From Fasciolopsis buskii (lineage: Eukaryota; Platyhelminthes; Trematoda; Plagiorchiida; Fasciolidae), in NCBI GenBank assembly GCA_008360955.1, contig LUCM01006538.1, forward strand, positions 62,139 to 126,138: a DNA stretch of 64,000 nucleotides. The letters run 5' to 3'. Of the stretch, positions 48,179-60,000 are shown piece by piece (position 1 is the first letter of the stretch; each line of letters begins with the position of its first letter). Under the pieces are notes generated by a model. It worked only from the letters and a program-made list of their open reading frames with translations, ran no database searches and was not told the origin of the DNA. Both the position numbers and the translations under genes were made by a program.

Positions 48179-48867
48179 GTAAGTTTTTGTCATTTGTTCG
48201 TTGTGAACGTACAGAGTAAGTTGGAAAATTATTCCCATCAAATATGCTATGGAGATGGAAAGTCAAAAAACAACGGCGAGGGAAACATAATTCAGAAAGG
48301 GGCAGAGTATCCATTCAATTATCAATCAATCAATCAGTCAGCCAGTCGATCAATTAATCAGGTAATCAAAGCGACCAATCATTCAAGGATAATAAAAAGA
48401 AAAAATCCATCCATAACAGATACGACACATCATCGCATGGACCTTTGAAAAACTCGATTGGTTTGGCCATTGAAGTACAAGGAAAAATCATTTGCATTAC
48501 AGTTTGTTTGTTTTTCTTATTTACTCACTATCCAGTTTATTAATTGCACCAACAAGTGTTCAGTTACAAATTTGAAAGTGGCATTATAATAAAACGTGGT
48601 CGCTATCAAATCCATCCGTTGAATTGTTGGAAAACCATAGAACTACGAAAATTTGGCCATTCCGATTGGTTGTATGAATAAAAGTGATGTAGAAAATTTG
48701 ACCACTTAACCGGATATCACAAATGATTACCTTTCTAGTTTATTTTTTACAAAATACATCGTATGGCCTCCAGCTGCTATATATGTTTTTTAGACTCCCG
48801 GTAGAACTATGGTCTACTTCTATCTCTCTCTCCCTCTCTCTCTCTCACCCGTCTCTCTGTTCCACAG
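48179..48867 (+). other. Junctophilin intron H (0.7 kb)
   Basis: Runs from GTAAGTT to TTCCACAG. The first 268 bases remain open in the junctophilin frame. An imperfect ATCA/GTCA tandem lies at about 48319-48362. A CT microsatellite (about 48820-48847) forms most of the pyrimidine tract of the acceptor. Confidence 0.75.
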
Positions 48868-48969
48868 GAATGGTGCAATCGAAACGTTATACTGATAATC
48901 ACAATTATGGTAAACAGTACGCTGGCGTATTTTTTCTATTGGCTTACTCGTGAACCAGACATCACCTGA
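48868..48969 (+). CDS. JPH: Junctophilin terminal exon: C-terminal transmembrane anchor and stop
   Basis: Encodes residues 992-1024 and TGA at 48967-48969. The peptide EWCNRNVILIITIMVNSTLA continues into YFFYWLTREPDIT. The hydrophobic stretch of about 20 residues from Val998 to Leu1017, with Asn near its middle, closely resembles the C-terminal membrane anchor of animal junctophilins (a VLMLLNIGLAILFVHFL type of sequence), which inserts in the ER/SR membrane. Only a short polar tail follows, as in the family. The acceptor is TTCCACAG after a CT-rich tract. The exon has only 34 codons and carries the whole anchor, so skipping it would give a soluble protein. Confidence 0.92.
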   Translation, partial: EWCNRNVILIITIMVNSTLAYFFYWLTREPDIT

Positions 48970-49326
48970 TCGACCACAACTAAAGGTGAAACTGTTTTTT
49001 CTCACTATACGAAATTTCGCTTGCACTTGAACTACAAGACAGTGATTACTAGCTGCTGTCGTCACTAACACCATCACCCGGTGTGTTCAGAGTTAGCAAA
49101 CTTCCGGAATTCCGATTAGAGATCTGTGATTCTATTTGCAACGCTCATCAGAATTTGCGCGTCTGTCTGCCTCTCTCTATCTCACTCCATCTCTCTCTCT
49201 CTCGCTCTCTGGATCCCCAAGGCTCTGCAACCATGCATCCACCTGATTGGTCAACTCAGCCAAGCTTTGTCACCTTATCATTTCTCATGGATTTTAACGG
49301 AATGCTATGTTGAACATGGTTGAGTT

Positions 49327-49332
49327 ATTAAA
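49327..49332 (+). promoter_or_regulatory. Candidate polyadenylation signal ATTAAA
   Basis: ATTAAA about 360 bases after the junctophilin stop. The next canonical AATAAA hexamers are at 50462-50467 and 50552-50557. Nothing in the sequence decides which is used. Confidence 0.3.
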
Positions 49333-49646
49333 GACCCTTTAAATTTTCACACTGTATCATCCCAACAGCTGGTTAGTTGTGAAAAGCATCAGGAGTATTC
49401 TAACTTTTTTCTCCCTGAATGATAGTTCTCAGTCAGCCAGGAAGCCCCTAGTCAAATTTATTTCGTCTAGTGTTTTTATCAATTGAATTCTTTCGTTAGT
49501 GGTGGCCGTTTTCTCCGGGTACCTACTACGTTCCCGTATGCTTTACTTTGCACCTATCTGCCTGTCCAAAGTGATGAACATCTGCAGCACAGGTGCGATT
49601 CGTCATGTCTTCATAAATTTCCTCGGTAGAAAAGCCTTGTTTGTTC

Positions 49647-49697
49647 GGTTGTTTGTTTGTTTGTTTGTTTGTTTGTTTGTTTGTTTGTTTGTTTGTC
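49647..49697 (+). repeat. TTTG microsatellite, about 12 units
   Basis: A nearly perfect tandem of the TTTG tetranucleotide ending in a CTTTTTTT run. Such tracts often mark the tails of retroposons, but no element is recognisable beside it. Confidence 0.95.
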
Positions 49698-51260
49698 TTT
49701 TTTTCGTATCCCCGCGTCTCGTTCAAACCCCGGATTCCGCTGTCGCATGTATTCGAATTTTTTGCGACCGTAGTCCCATTTTCTCCGGTCCAACTTTTCA
49801 AACACACGTTCATTCGGAACTGGGATAGAACAGTGGAAGGATATTGTGCCCTTCTGTCGACTGGCATACAAATCTTACAGTTCCGAGTAGATTTTGTTTC
49901 ATTTTTTTTGGTTCCAGTCGCGCACACAAGCACACATTCACAAATTCACTGAAAATATGGAAATCACAACAATCGGAACATTATCCACTAACAACAGAAT
50001 CACGAGGACCAATATGGAGAAACGTTTCACAAGCAATTATCTGTATATAAAATTTGATGCATTGATAAACCTCGATCAGATGCAGATAGCAATCGGAATG
50101 TTTTGTACACTAAAAAAACCCCCTATAAACAAAATAGACCATTGCCCCTGGGATTCTCGACTTTTTATATCCCGCGCCTAAAGCATCAATGCTCAGCGTC
50201 CAATTTGACAACACATGGTTTAGTCAACAGATAACAGGGTTGATGGGTTCATGTTAGTACTAGCGCCTTGCACATAACAACAGTCAATATACGACGATAA
50301 CGAAATGTATTAAGTGACATAACTTAACAGGACGACAGATCTATTCGTGTCATATCAGATCAAAAAGATAATAGAGCGAAGTTGTTCCATTTAGATATCC
50401 ATCTGAAGGATCGAATGCCTTTTGGGTAGCTGCATTTTGTCGTCGAAGATTGATAATATGAAATAAACTACTTGTTTAGTCCCCCGGAATTATATCGGGC
50501 ACGATTCCCGAATTATATGGTGTTCAAAATGCGTTTTCAAAGGTAGAACAGCAATAAACTGAAATATTTACTGAACTGCTTAAAGGACTGAGCTAATGGG
50601 AATTGAAACAACAAAGAGAATAGGTCAATAAATTATGAAGAAGACAACAGCAGAACACTTGTAGGGTGGTCGGCAACTCTGATAGTGTCATTCGGAAACT
50701 ATCCCCTGAATAAGCAAACTTCTTAGAAACCCGGAAGGGGGAAATTGGTCCATCTGCACAATACACACACAAGACCGGAGTAGAAATCCTCGTGAATATG
50801 TTTTCTGCCAAATCATTCGATGCAAATAACTGTATTCTGTCAAGATATAATCCAGGTGCAGGAAACGAAACGGCGGGGTGAGTCACGTGAAAAATGTGGT
50901 GGATTATCTAAAACGCATGAAGCAAATCTATGGGTGAAATCTGGCATTTAAACATATAGTGGTACACGTTCGTCTTCGGTGATTTGCAACTAGCCTTTAC
51001 AGTCATGTGTTTAAATATTTTGATACCATATTGGAAAATCTTGAGTTCAGTGGACAGTCAGCGGGGTAGTTGATATCGGCACATGCGTGCGGTTAGTGTT
51101 TCACTAAAACTAGTCAGTTTCATAAGCCGTTCTCACGGTCAGTCGGCAAGTATAAGTTCGGTAACCAACCCTTTGAGAACGGCGAATATTATACTGGCCT
51201 TGAATATGGCCTACGCAGCTTGGCTAATTGGTATGCTTTTGTAACAGGATATTAGAAGTT

Positions 51261-51390
51261 CTCATTAAAAATAATTTATCATGTGATACCATCGTTCAGT
51301 TCACCATTAAGAAACCAATATACAGGTGTCTCATCCTGGCTGGGAATCATCAGCAGTGCATATTTACCGCGACCAAACTAGGACGCCGAT
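51261..51390 (-). repeat. SINE family beta, body only (left arm of an inverted pair)
   Basis: AATTTATCATGTGATACCAT, TTCACCATTAAGAAACCA and AATCATCAGCAGTGCATAT match the minus-oriented copies at 11216 and 20867 in order. The match ends at GGACGCCGAT (51381-51390), the position of the B box, where the orientation reverses. Confidence 0.75.
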
Positions 51391-51575
51391 CCGGTAGCGT
51401 AATGGCTCAGTCGTTCACCTTTACATCATTCGTCCCGGGTTCGCGTCCTAGTTCTGTCGCAGTGGGCACTACTGATGACGTCGAACCGCGATGAAACAAC
51501 TGAACAGTGCTTCCATGGTTTCTTTATGGTGGGTTGAGCAGATGATATCACGTGGTTGGTTATTTCATGCGAGCA
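51391..51575 (+). repeat. SINE family beta, tRNA head and body (right arm of an inverted pair)
   Basis: The + strand carries A box TAGCGTAATGG (51395-51405) and B box GGGTTCGCGTCC (51437-51448), followed by the family body (CTGAACAGTGCTTCCATGGT, then GATGATATCACGTGGTTGGT and TTATTTCATG). This is the best-preserved tRNA head of the family in the window. The two arms abut directly. Confidence 0.8.
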
Positions 51576-54500
51576 TATAATCTACTACCACCTCATACCA
51601 TGGTTCCATGCAGTGCATACGTTTCTCTGCATCTTCTTACTCAGCTGATTCAGAGGCAATCGAATGACTCGACTTAAGCCACCAAATCACTCTGGTGGGC
51701 GCAACGATTCGTACGAGATGCAACCATATACAATATGTTGATATCAGGAAAATGTCCAAACTACCTCAGTCCGTTGCCACTGAACTATGACCGTTGATTG
51801 CAAATTGGCTTCCCATGTGACTCAAGCAGGACTAACAAATTATGTTTCGCTTATTTTCTGATTGAGGAATATTCACTTGATTCAGACTAGGCAACCAATT
51901 CGCTTGAGTGGACCCGTCCTGTATTTCGCTTATCGTTGAACTTGTATCTTACAGTGCTGTACTACCTACCGATCGTTGAACCATGTGACTGATAGAGAGG
52001 AAAATCGGACACGGCAATGGTTAAATGGTTTTGACTTATGGCCAGAACAGATATGCGACGTAAGCTGTAACCAGCAAGTGGGCGAGTGGAGCAGAATGAC
52101 TGTAACGAAACCTAGTTTGTTTCGTAGTGAATCGAAAAACAATGCACATTGCGAAGTGTTATACGCAAACTTTTATTCTTCATTAACACGTTCCATTCGA
52201 AATAACTTGGAAAATAGTGTTGAGAAAGATAATCCATGATAACCGAAACGTCGACGGATGACCGACTGCCTCGACTTTGCCGCGCTGGTAAAGAACGTAA
52301 GTTCATGTGAAGTAGACATTTTATATTCGGATAATAAATACTTGTGAGTAGTGGTTGGGATTGGTATTTTGTGTTCGGGTGACTGTCTTCGGATTCCGCT
52401 TTTCATGAGTAGATGGTAAAGCATCCGGCCAAGTTTATACTCGGAAAGCGCCACACTCGAATTTCGCTCTTATAGAGCTTATCAGTGTTATATATTTTTA
52501 TCGCATCCGGGATCCCAGACTGGAAGGTGTGTTCGTTACTTCTGTGCCACCAGCTCGCGTTAGAATTACCGAGTTTGCTCAGATGTCCTCCTCAATGACT
52601 GGGGTTTGGCACTCGACAAGGTTGGCCGAATGACCTGGGGTTTGTGCGTGAAATATAGGGTTCGAAGGGCAGCCAAACAAGCGATGAAGCAAAAGTACTG
52701 ACTTTTGCCCCCATCTACGTCATGCGATGCTCCTCGTTAATGTCGGCATCGCGACAAAGTATGACTCACGTGATGATGAAGAAACTAGTTTCGTAGGTGT
52801 CGAATGAGTCATGTAGTGAACTAGATACGATTACGATATCAAAGCAACATGAGACGAATTGTTGTTAAGATTTAACTGGAATGGAACACCTAGAGATTCA
52901 CATTTTCAAAGCACACTGTAGGATTTCATTCGAATGATATGCGTAAATGCATCGGATACTTTCATGGAGCTCGTGATTTATAGAAAAAGAATCTGCATAT
53001 GATGCATTCTGGTGCTGAGAGCAAACACATCCGAAATGTGTGCAATGACTTACAAATGTTGACGAAGCAAATTTTTGGGTGCTGAAAGCCACTTTTCCGT
53101 TGGTGCCTTCCCATTTCCAGTGCCTAATGTAATGTATCGGCCTATCGATGCAGTGTTTCTCTGACACATTATGATGGACCTACGAGCAAACCACCTAATA
53201 CAATCCGTCATAGATTTGTTGTGGTCTGCGAACACGAAGAAACAATAAGAACAATGGCAAAATATGAACCAAAAGTTCAGACGTGCCCCAGTCGTCAATG
53301 GTCAAAACATACTCCACCAATGCAGATTAATTGTATTTTATATACATTCTAAATAAACCGACGCGTTTTCCAAGCGTTGTGGTTTTTTTGGTGCCTTCAA
53401 CTAAGTAGTTCGAGCCTGAGTCGTTCCGGAGCGTGGTTTATTGTCATCGGCCGAATCCCTAATTGGTATAAGAAAAATCAATATGGCACGGAATCTCCAG
53501 CATTTTTTGTTTTTTTCTTTCAGGAGACATTTCAACTTGGAAATTGGTGAATCGTATTTTGAGTTGGCTGTACTACTCTATTCATTTCGCGAGAATCGCA
53601 CTGTTTAGCAAATTATCTGTATTCGTGTCATACTAATGGCAACTGCGTAGGATAGTTTCATCTCATAGAGAGCAGTGGAATGTGAAGTAACGGACTCATC
53701 CCGGGCTGTCAGAATACAAAATCACGCGCTAGCTTATTAAAGATGAGTTAGGAATAACGCATTGATTCATTTCCCCGTGATCATCAGTTGACTGTCTTAT
53801 GGTTATTGGTGGGACGATTCCGGCCATCCCACCAGTTTAGATAATGACAGTTGGGATGAACGTGGACTCCTGAACGCATTCACGAAAGATGCAATGAATC
53901 TGTTGTTGGTGCTCATATTTAGATGCCATAAATCAATCAGTTGAGACCAACAGGCATGCTAATTATTCGTTCAGATTTAGCGCTGCATCTGGCATTGAGA
54001 ACTTTTAACTGTCGAATTCAGGGATAAGGAAATTTAGCGCCATTGCCGTAACATGTGCACTCGAGGGAACAGTCTGAGGAGGGAAACCGAATCAAATATG
54101 ACTTGTCTTTCTATCTCAGATTATTCGATTACAAGCGAAAATGTCAGGGGAACGAACCGTGATTTCACACCACCAGCAGGGGGACATTAACCATGCTTTC
54201 AGTCCGCTGGGAAGCGTCTCATTAGTCTTAATTAGCGACAGGCCCGCATAATCCAAATGACAGTACGGTGACGACTCATTCATTCAGAAGCCGATCGATT
54301 TGTCTCACGCCACATATCGTATTGACCGATGGCTGACAGTCTACTGCTCACTTTACAACATCACTCTGCCATCACTCCGCCAGCAAGACTTAATTCAATT
54401 AGTTGCATTCGCTCATCACACCAACCGATTAACCATGTTCATGCTTTCTATTTTCATGCTATGGAAAATGTCAATTTGTGACTTCTCTTGAACACTGTTC

Positions 54501-57500
54501 CCGTACTTGTTCAAAGTCATTACTCGTTGGGAACTGTACAATCGAGTCACTTATCGAGAATACTTCCAGGTTTGTACACTGTCACAGTAGTCACGACAGC
54601 CAAATCTCAGACTGTTATTAGCTAATATTTCCAGGCATGTCAGAAATTGTGCTTCCTCACTATATCAAATTCACATCCTTGGTAATCACAAAACGAAAAA
54701 CAGTTCAGATGTGGAACTGATCTAAACATCACAAATCTTTGACCTCGACGGAATTTCGGATCATGCATGAACGAAGTTCAATTATTTGGATCACATGTAC
54801 TCCATCAGCTGAGCTACTAGGCCGCGTTGAACGGTGCTCGGACATTTGATAATCTGTCCAAATTACACAGTTACATGAAATTCATAACCATAAACTTGTT
54901 CTAAATTGAGTCCAAGGGCCGGAACTCCCAAGTGTCCAACCTAATTAAGAATTGCTATCTAAGGCTTTATCCATTCAAGGGTTTCAGTCCCTGCACATTT
55001 AGGACTTTTGACGAATGAATCAACTAAACATTTGCCAAAGAGAATCTTAGGGAACGGATTAAATTTTCTTATGGTTATGCTGTCTTAAGTTCATGATCTT
55101 CAATGCAACTTTGAAGTGAGAATAACGAACCTATTTCACTGGGACTTGTGTCAGATAAACACCTACTTTCTAGTAACGTGCCGAGAAGACGAGCAGCAAC
55201 TAGTCTTTCTTGGTAAACATTCGAATTTGAAGCAACGGCACATATGATTGCATCAATAAAATTGTGCTTTAATCATGATCATGTCACTTTTGTTCTTTCG
55301 AGTGACTGAATCCGAATACACATCTACTAGCGCAATCAGAACCATAGGAAAAACTGATACGAGTCAGTTGACCAGCTAAACGAAAATCCGCACTAATTTG
55401 TTAGCAAACACTTCTGCAAGATCAACTAGACAAAACTGATCAAAATGACCACATTGTTCATACATCCACGGCGTTCTCCGAGTGGTCACATCACCGGACA
55501 CAATGCTAGGTGTTGTTTCGGAACCTTCTGAGTAAGAAAACTAATACATCTTAAATAGTTTATATTCAGTGAGTCAATGAACGTTCTGTTCCTAGACCGG
55601 GTCAAAATGACCGTTTTGTCGATCTAATGTTGAATCTTACTAAAAAAAAGTTTTCGTACAACGGACCAGCAGTTGGACCAAGAAAGTGTAAACGAGCATA
55701 GTGCAATGGCATGTACTTGTAAATGGGCATAAAGTCTGTACCTAGTAAGCACCGTTAGGGAGAAAAAGATGTTAATTTTTCACGATAAACGATATCCCAT
55801 TCGGTGCGTCTTAGTCACCGGTGTTTCAATAGGCAAGGAACTGAATGAATTCGTTTACGCGAGAATAATAAACTGGTTTGCTTGAACAGCTTTCGATTTC
55901 AAAGCCGTGCCAGTTTCTATCCCACTAGTTACGGGATATTTAGAATTCAGCAACTCTTAAAATAAGAACATTCCTAAACTACGGTCAAATATCTACTCAG
56001 ACTCCAAAAGCGTCTAAAGATTCGCATGTGGGGAAAAGAAATTTGGTCGTTTTTGGCAAGGAAGCTGGTTTGCTCGGATCGTCATACGGAATTACCTGCG
56101 TCGAGTTACAACTCAGGCTCGATACTTTTGGAAGAGATGCAGGATGGGACCCCCGGAAGCGTTTTCGGTCAGATTTTGAGACCGTGAGTAGACAAAGTCC
56201 CATCGGCTGATGAGATGAAAAAGAGTCGAATCGAAGACGAGATTCGACGAATGTATCGTGAATCTCTTGGCGAGATTTGCTATAGAAGGGATAGTAGACA
56301 AAACAGCTAATCACAACAGAGCTCATCGGGAGGTAAGAAAAAGCGCTCGAATGTACCGAACTAACCTTCAGCTTACAACTCCCCAGTCTAATAAAACAAA
56401 TATAAAGAAACAACAGTAAAGCCAAGCATGAAATCAGATAGCAGAAAAAAGGATGTCTCAAGATTAGCGCAGTTTCGCTTTTGCGAGCAAGCCAGCCCCT
56501 GTCGCAATTTGTGTAATAACGACCAAGTTTATGATCACTACAAGACTACTTACAAGATTCCTTTAAATCAAGTCATATTTTCTACTTCATCGCTGTTAGC
56601 TAATGACCCTTTTCAACGGTTAGCGTGATGATTGACTAACTCAGTTGTTTTAACCTGTGTTCGGTATTTGATTAAAGTAATATACGCCTATATGTTATAA
56701 GTCTGTCCGATTACTTTTCAGTGCTCGATGTGATGCAGCTTTGTTGATAACCTTCGCTTGCGACCGGAATTCTGCACCCTCACTGGCGTTGATTTTGTCT
56801 TAGAAAAATGACCACCTATCGATATTTACTGATCTGGTTAGTTTTTTCAGCCAAAGTAGACGATCACCAAAGGACTCTGTACCATTTCAAGACTGAATTC
56901 AGAAAAGACAACATCAAAATAATAAATTACAAATTGAAAATTAGAAGCTGTTAGTTTAATTTGAGAAAAAAGCAGTGTGGTAAACCTCGCTGGCCTTTCG
57001 TGTATCTCATCAGTCAACTGGTTGTATCAGTCATCAGCCCATGATTGGTAACTTGTTTCTGTCACACTACTTCAGAAAGGAACGGGGATAATCCTCGTCT
57101 GTCTGCTAGCATGCACAAAGTGCGACTGAGGTCCAGAAGTGCGAGTGGACAGGTGATCGACAGCTTGCTGATGACCGATACGATCAGTCGGCCAATGAGA
57201 TATGCCGCAGCATATTGTTCACAAATTAAACCCATAATTTCTCATTTCAGTGTTATTTTTGTTCTGAATTTAACCTTTAAATGATCTGGTATCCTGCTGA
57301 TTTTCAAGTCACTTATCCGGTTCAACTTACCTGTGTTTACATGGCAGTCGCAATGCAAAAACGCACGGTGAAAAGCCCGATCACACAGCCACCGAGGTTC
57401 ACCCGAAAGCGAACTTATCGGGGTACACGTTTGACTTTCCTCAGCCAGTGGGTACACAAAAGCCGTAAACATTTTGTTGCCGAGGCGGCCACTCCTTTGA

Positions 57501-58674
57501 CAAACTGTGGTTACTGATATCTGAACAAAAAGATGTTAAGAAAGACGGAGTTTCATCCCAGCGGCTTAACCGGTTACAAACGGATAAGCGTGAACAATTT
57601 CAGGGAGGAATAAAAATGACAAAACATTTTTGTGGGTCCATGTTTAACCTTCGGTTGCTTGAAGACAGTTTGTGGCTTAACTGTTCTAGATAATTTGTCA
57701 CGAGCTTTCAATCCTTTATCGAACCGTATATAACAGCATTTTTTGATACTAGAGATTCACAGACCTAATGTGGTTGAATCTGAATGGACAACCTAAGCTG
57801 TTCGAAGATGACAAATCCCCGTACGATCAGTCAGATTTTGAAAAAAGAACACTGAATAAGGTTAAAAAATCTGGATAGGCATCAAATTCAGAATGGAATC
57901 GCCCATCGTTCGACCAATAGGGAAAACACCATATGACGAGGACAAAGCTTTGGTGCAGCAAGAAATAGTGGGGTCCATGTTAAACTGTGTCTGGATGTGA
58001 ATGCAATGCAATGGGACTCATCGATGAGTTTTGTGAATATGTGTAGGTGGTAATATTAGGCTTTGAAGTTTGACCCGTAATTCAATTGTCGTAGTTTACC
58101 CCCAAAAGGAGGTTACGAAGTACTCCAAATGGTAAGGAAGTGCTAATTAATCACGGAACTCTTTTCCGTCGAAATCCAAGGACAAAAGGGAACGGTGTGC
58201 ATTTTGCACCGCGTTGATTGCTCTTGGACAACAAGACTTCGGTATCGTCAATGGCGTGGTTTTTTCTTGTTGAATGCACCATGTATTAGTGTAGTGGATG
58301 GGACACACTCCATAGCCATCAAAGATAACTATATAGAGGCGGGACCCGTAATCTTGTTCCTGAGGTGACACAGAACCATGTAAAGTCTCAATAGCCAAGA
58401 CCCGGGCAGAAGGGAATTGCCGCCTGCCATCAGATCGAGCGACAGACGCCTAACCCACTTGACCACTGGTCAGGCTGAGTTCAGTGGGCATATGATGAAG
58501 ATTTGGTTTCCCGCCACCCGAGCGTCCCTATCGGTTTGTTGTCGGCCAGCGTCCGTAGCTTCACTGTGTTCTTTTGTTCCGGAAATCCAAAGCACCCGGT
58601 GCAGTGTCAGATACATTTTATGTTCACACGTAAAGCTTACTCACTGTACCAGCTATCATCATAAAGCCATCTAG
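51576..58674. other. Intergenic stretch with little recognisable content
   Basis: I find no exon-like run with splice signals and no recognisable LINE domain. TTGAGAAAGATAATCC with CCGAAACGTCGAC near 52218-52258 resembles the Penelope-associated motif at 62231-62263. TAGTAGCTCAGCTGATGG on the minus strand near 54795-54815 looks like an A box without a B box. The minus strand near 58440-58475 has another A-box-like GGTCAAGTGGGTTAGG. A 154-codon minus-strand frame at 55997-56461 has no recognisable domain. Confidence 0.6.
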
Positions 58675-60000
58675 CAGGGGTCCACCGCCTTCCTAAATCC
58701 ATCTACATTGTTGGAAGTAACCACGTGTTCAGGCAGTCGGCCTCATAGTGGAATCACTCGGTTGATAAGGAAACTAGCTCTCATTTGAAGCCCTCTGTGG
58801 TTGCGCTGCAGTCCTAAACTATGCGCTCTAGTGCCCCTACTCGGTATGAGACTGGACAATTCCTCATATTTTATACCTGAAACACTAATTTATTTCGAAC
58901 GTCCCAGTAAGATCACCGCGCAAGGATCGGTGCTCGAGAAAGAAAATGTCAAGGTTGTGGAGTCCGTTTTCATAGCTTTTGCCTCTTTGGCCAGCCGCCA
59001 TCTCAGTGACCAGCTTCTGTACATTTTCTATGCAATTTATATCATCTGCACGTACGGCGTCCAGGCTTGGACACAATACTCTAGATGCGACCTTACGATA
59101 GTCGCGTACAAAAGTCGAAGCCCTTTGAGTTCCCTGGAAGATATCGCTGACCTGAGTCTAACAAGCTCCCCTCTGGCCTTAGTTCTATTCATTCGCTTCA
59201 TGCTGTCCTACGGAGGTCGGCCTTTGATAACTGGTCAAGTTCAATGGAAGGTCCGAATTAAGTGACCAGACTTAACTGCCTCGATGTCCTCCTCCAGATC
59301 AACACCTACTACTTTGGCACCATCAACAAAAAGATAGTATGTGTTGCACATGCTCCTGCTAAGTTGTTGGTGAATATGAGAAAGAGTGTGGGTCTTAGTA
59401 TCTATCCCCACTTGGCATATCAACAAGGGCCGTCGTGGACTTTCCTACCCTAATGCTAAATGTCCTTCCCTGAAGAAGCTGCTTACCTAAGTACTAGCCC
59501 ACCCTGTTATTCGTAGTGCTTTCACTTCGTGGTCCAAATGAGTGCGGTTAACTGAGTCAAACTCTGGCTAAATTGCACGTAACAGATTTCGACCCGGTGA
59601 CGTTCGATTAATAGTTTCGTTACCTTACCCCGGAGAAGCAAGAGATTTGTTGAGCGAGACTTTTCCACTAAGAATCTGTGCTATGTCGCTGAAATAGTAC
59701 TGTGATTCACTAGGTGCTTGCATATCTGCTTTCTGATAGTTCTATCCAGGTACTTGCACAACACGCAAGTTCAACTCAGTGGTCTGTAGTTTTCCGACCA
59801 GTGTCTAGGTCCACTCATGTATATTCCCATTACTTTTACAGGTTCCCATTCGTCAGGCACTAGGTTCTCTCTGAGAGGCATTATAGGACTGAGTGACCGA
59901 GACTGCTAGTAGATCCGGCAATGAACGTCCGGACAAGGAGACTTAAACTTATTTAGTGCTCAACTCTTGCATAATTTGTTCCTCTGTTGCAGAGTTCTGG
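58675..60000 (-). pseudogene. CR1/Jockey-group LINE, reverse transcriptase to C-terminus (antisense)
   Basis: Read on the minus strand from about 60000 down through several frame changes: ATEEQIMQELS; ENYRPLS, CVLCKYLDRTIRKQICKHLV and STNLLL (polymerase motifs of the CR1/Jockey group, about 59600-59850); GRTFSIRVGKS; LRPTLFLIFTNNLAG (the PQGSxLGPxLFLIxxNDL motif) followed by LFVDGAKVVGVDLEEDIEA (a mutated FADD box, about 59290-59345). Then LKGLRLLYATIVRSHLEYCV with QAWTPYVQ (about 59050-59140), INCIENVQKLVTEMAAGQRG, LEHRSLRGDLTGTF, and LPEHVVTSNNVDGFRKAV near 58690-58745. All parts are damaged; FADD has become FVDG. The LINE is truncated 5' of the polymerase as far as I can see. An overlapping + strand frame of 154 codons is a shadow. 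Confidence 0.85.

Larger units (their letters stand above)
48970..51260. other. Region downstream of junctophilin: 3' UTR and spacer, simple repeats
   Basis: Presumably begins with the junctophilin 3' UTR. Contains a CT-rich tract (about 49161-49210) and a TTTG/TTGT microsatellite (49647-49697), which creates long artificial reading frames of Phe-Val-Cys-Leu on one strand and Asn-Lys-Gln-Thr on the other. I recognise no gene or transposon. Confidence 0.7.

Noticed and set aside
49526..49933. 135-codon minus-strand frame with Asn-Lys-Gln-Thr repeats, and its + strand counterpart
   Set aside because: The apparent repeat protein is just the translated TTTG microsatellite.
55997..56461. 154-codon open frame on the minus strand with a hydrophobic N-terminus
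   Set aside because: The start resembles a membrane segment, but the rest has no domain, repeat or conserved pattern, and no supporting exon lies nearby.
58801..59265. 154-codon open frame on the + strand
   Set aside because: It is the opposite-strand shadow of the CR1/Jockey LINE, whose conserved motifs read on the minus strand.
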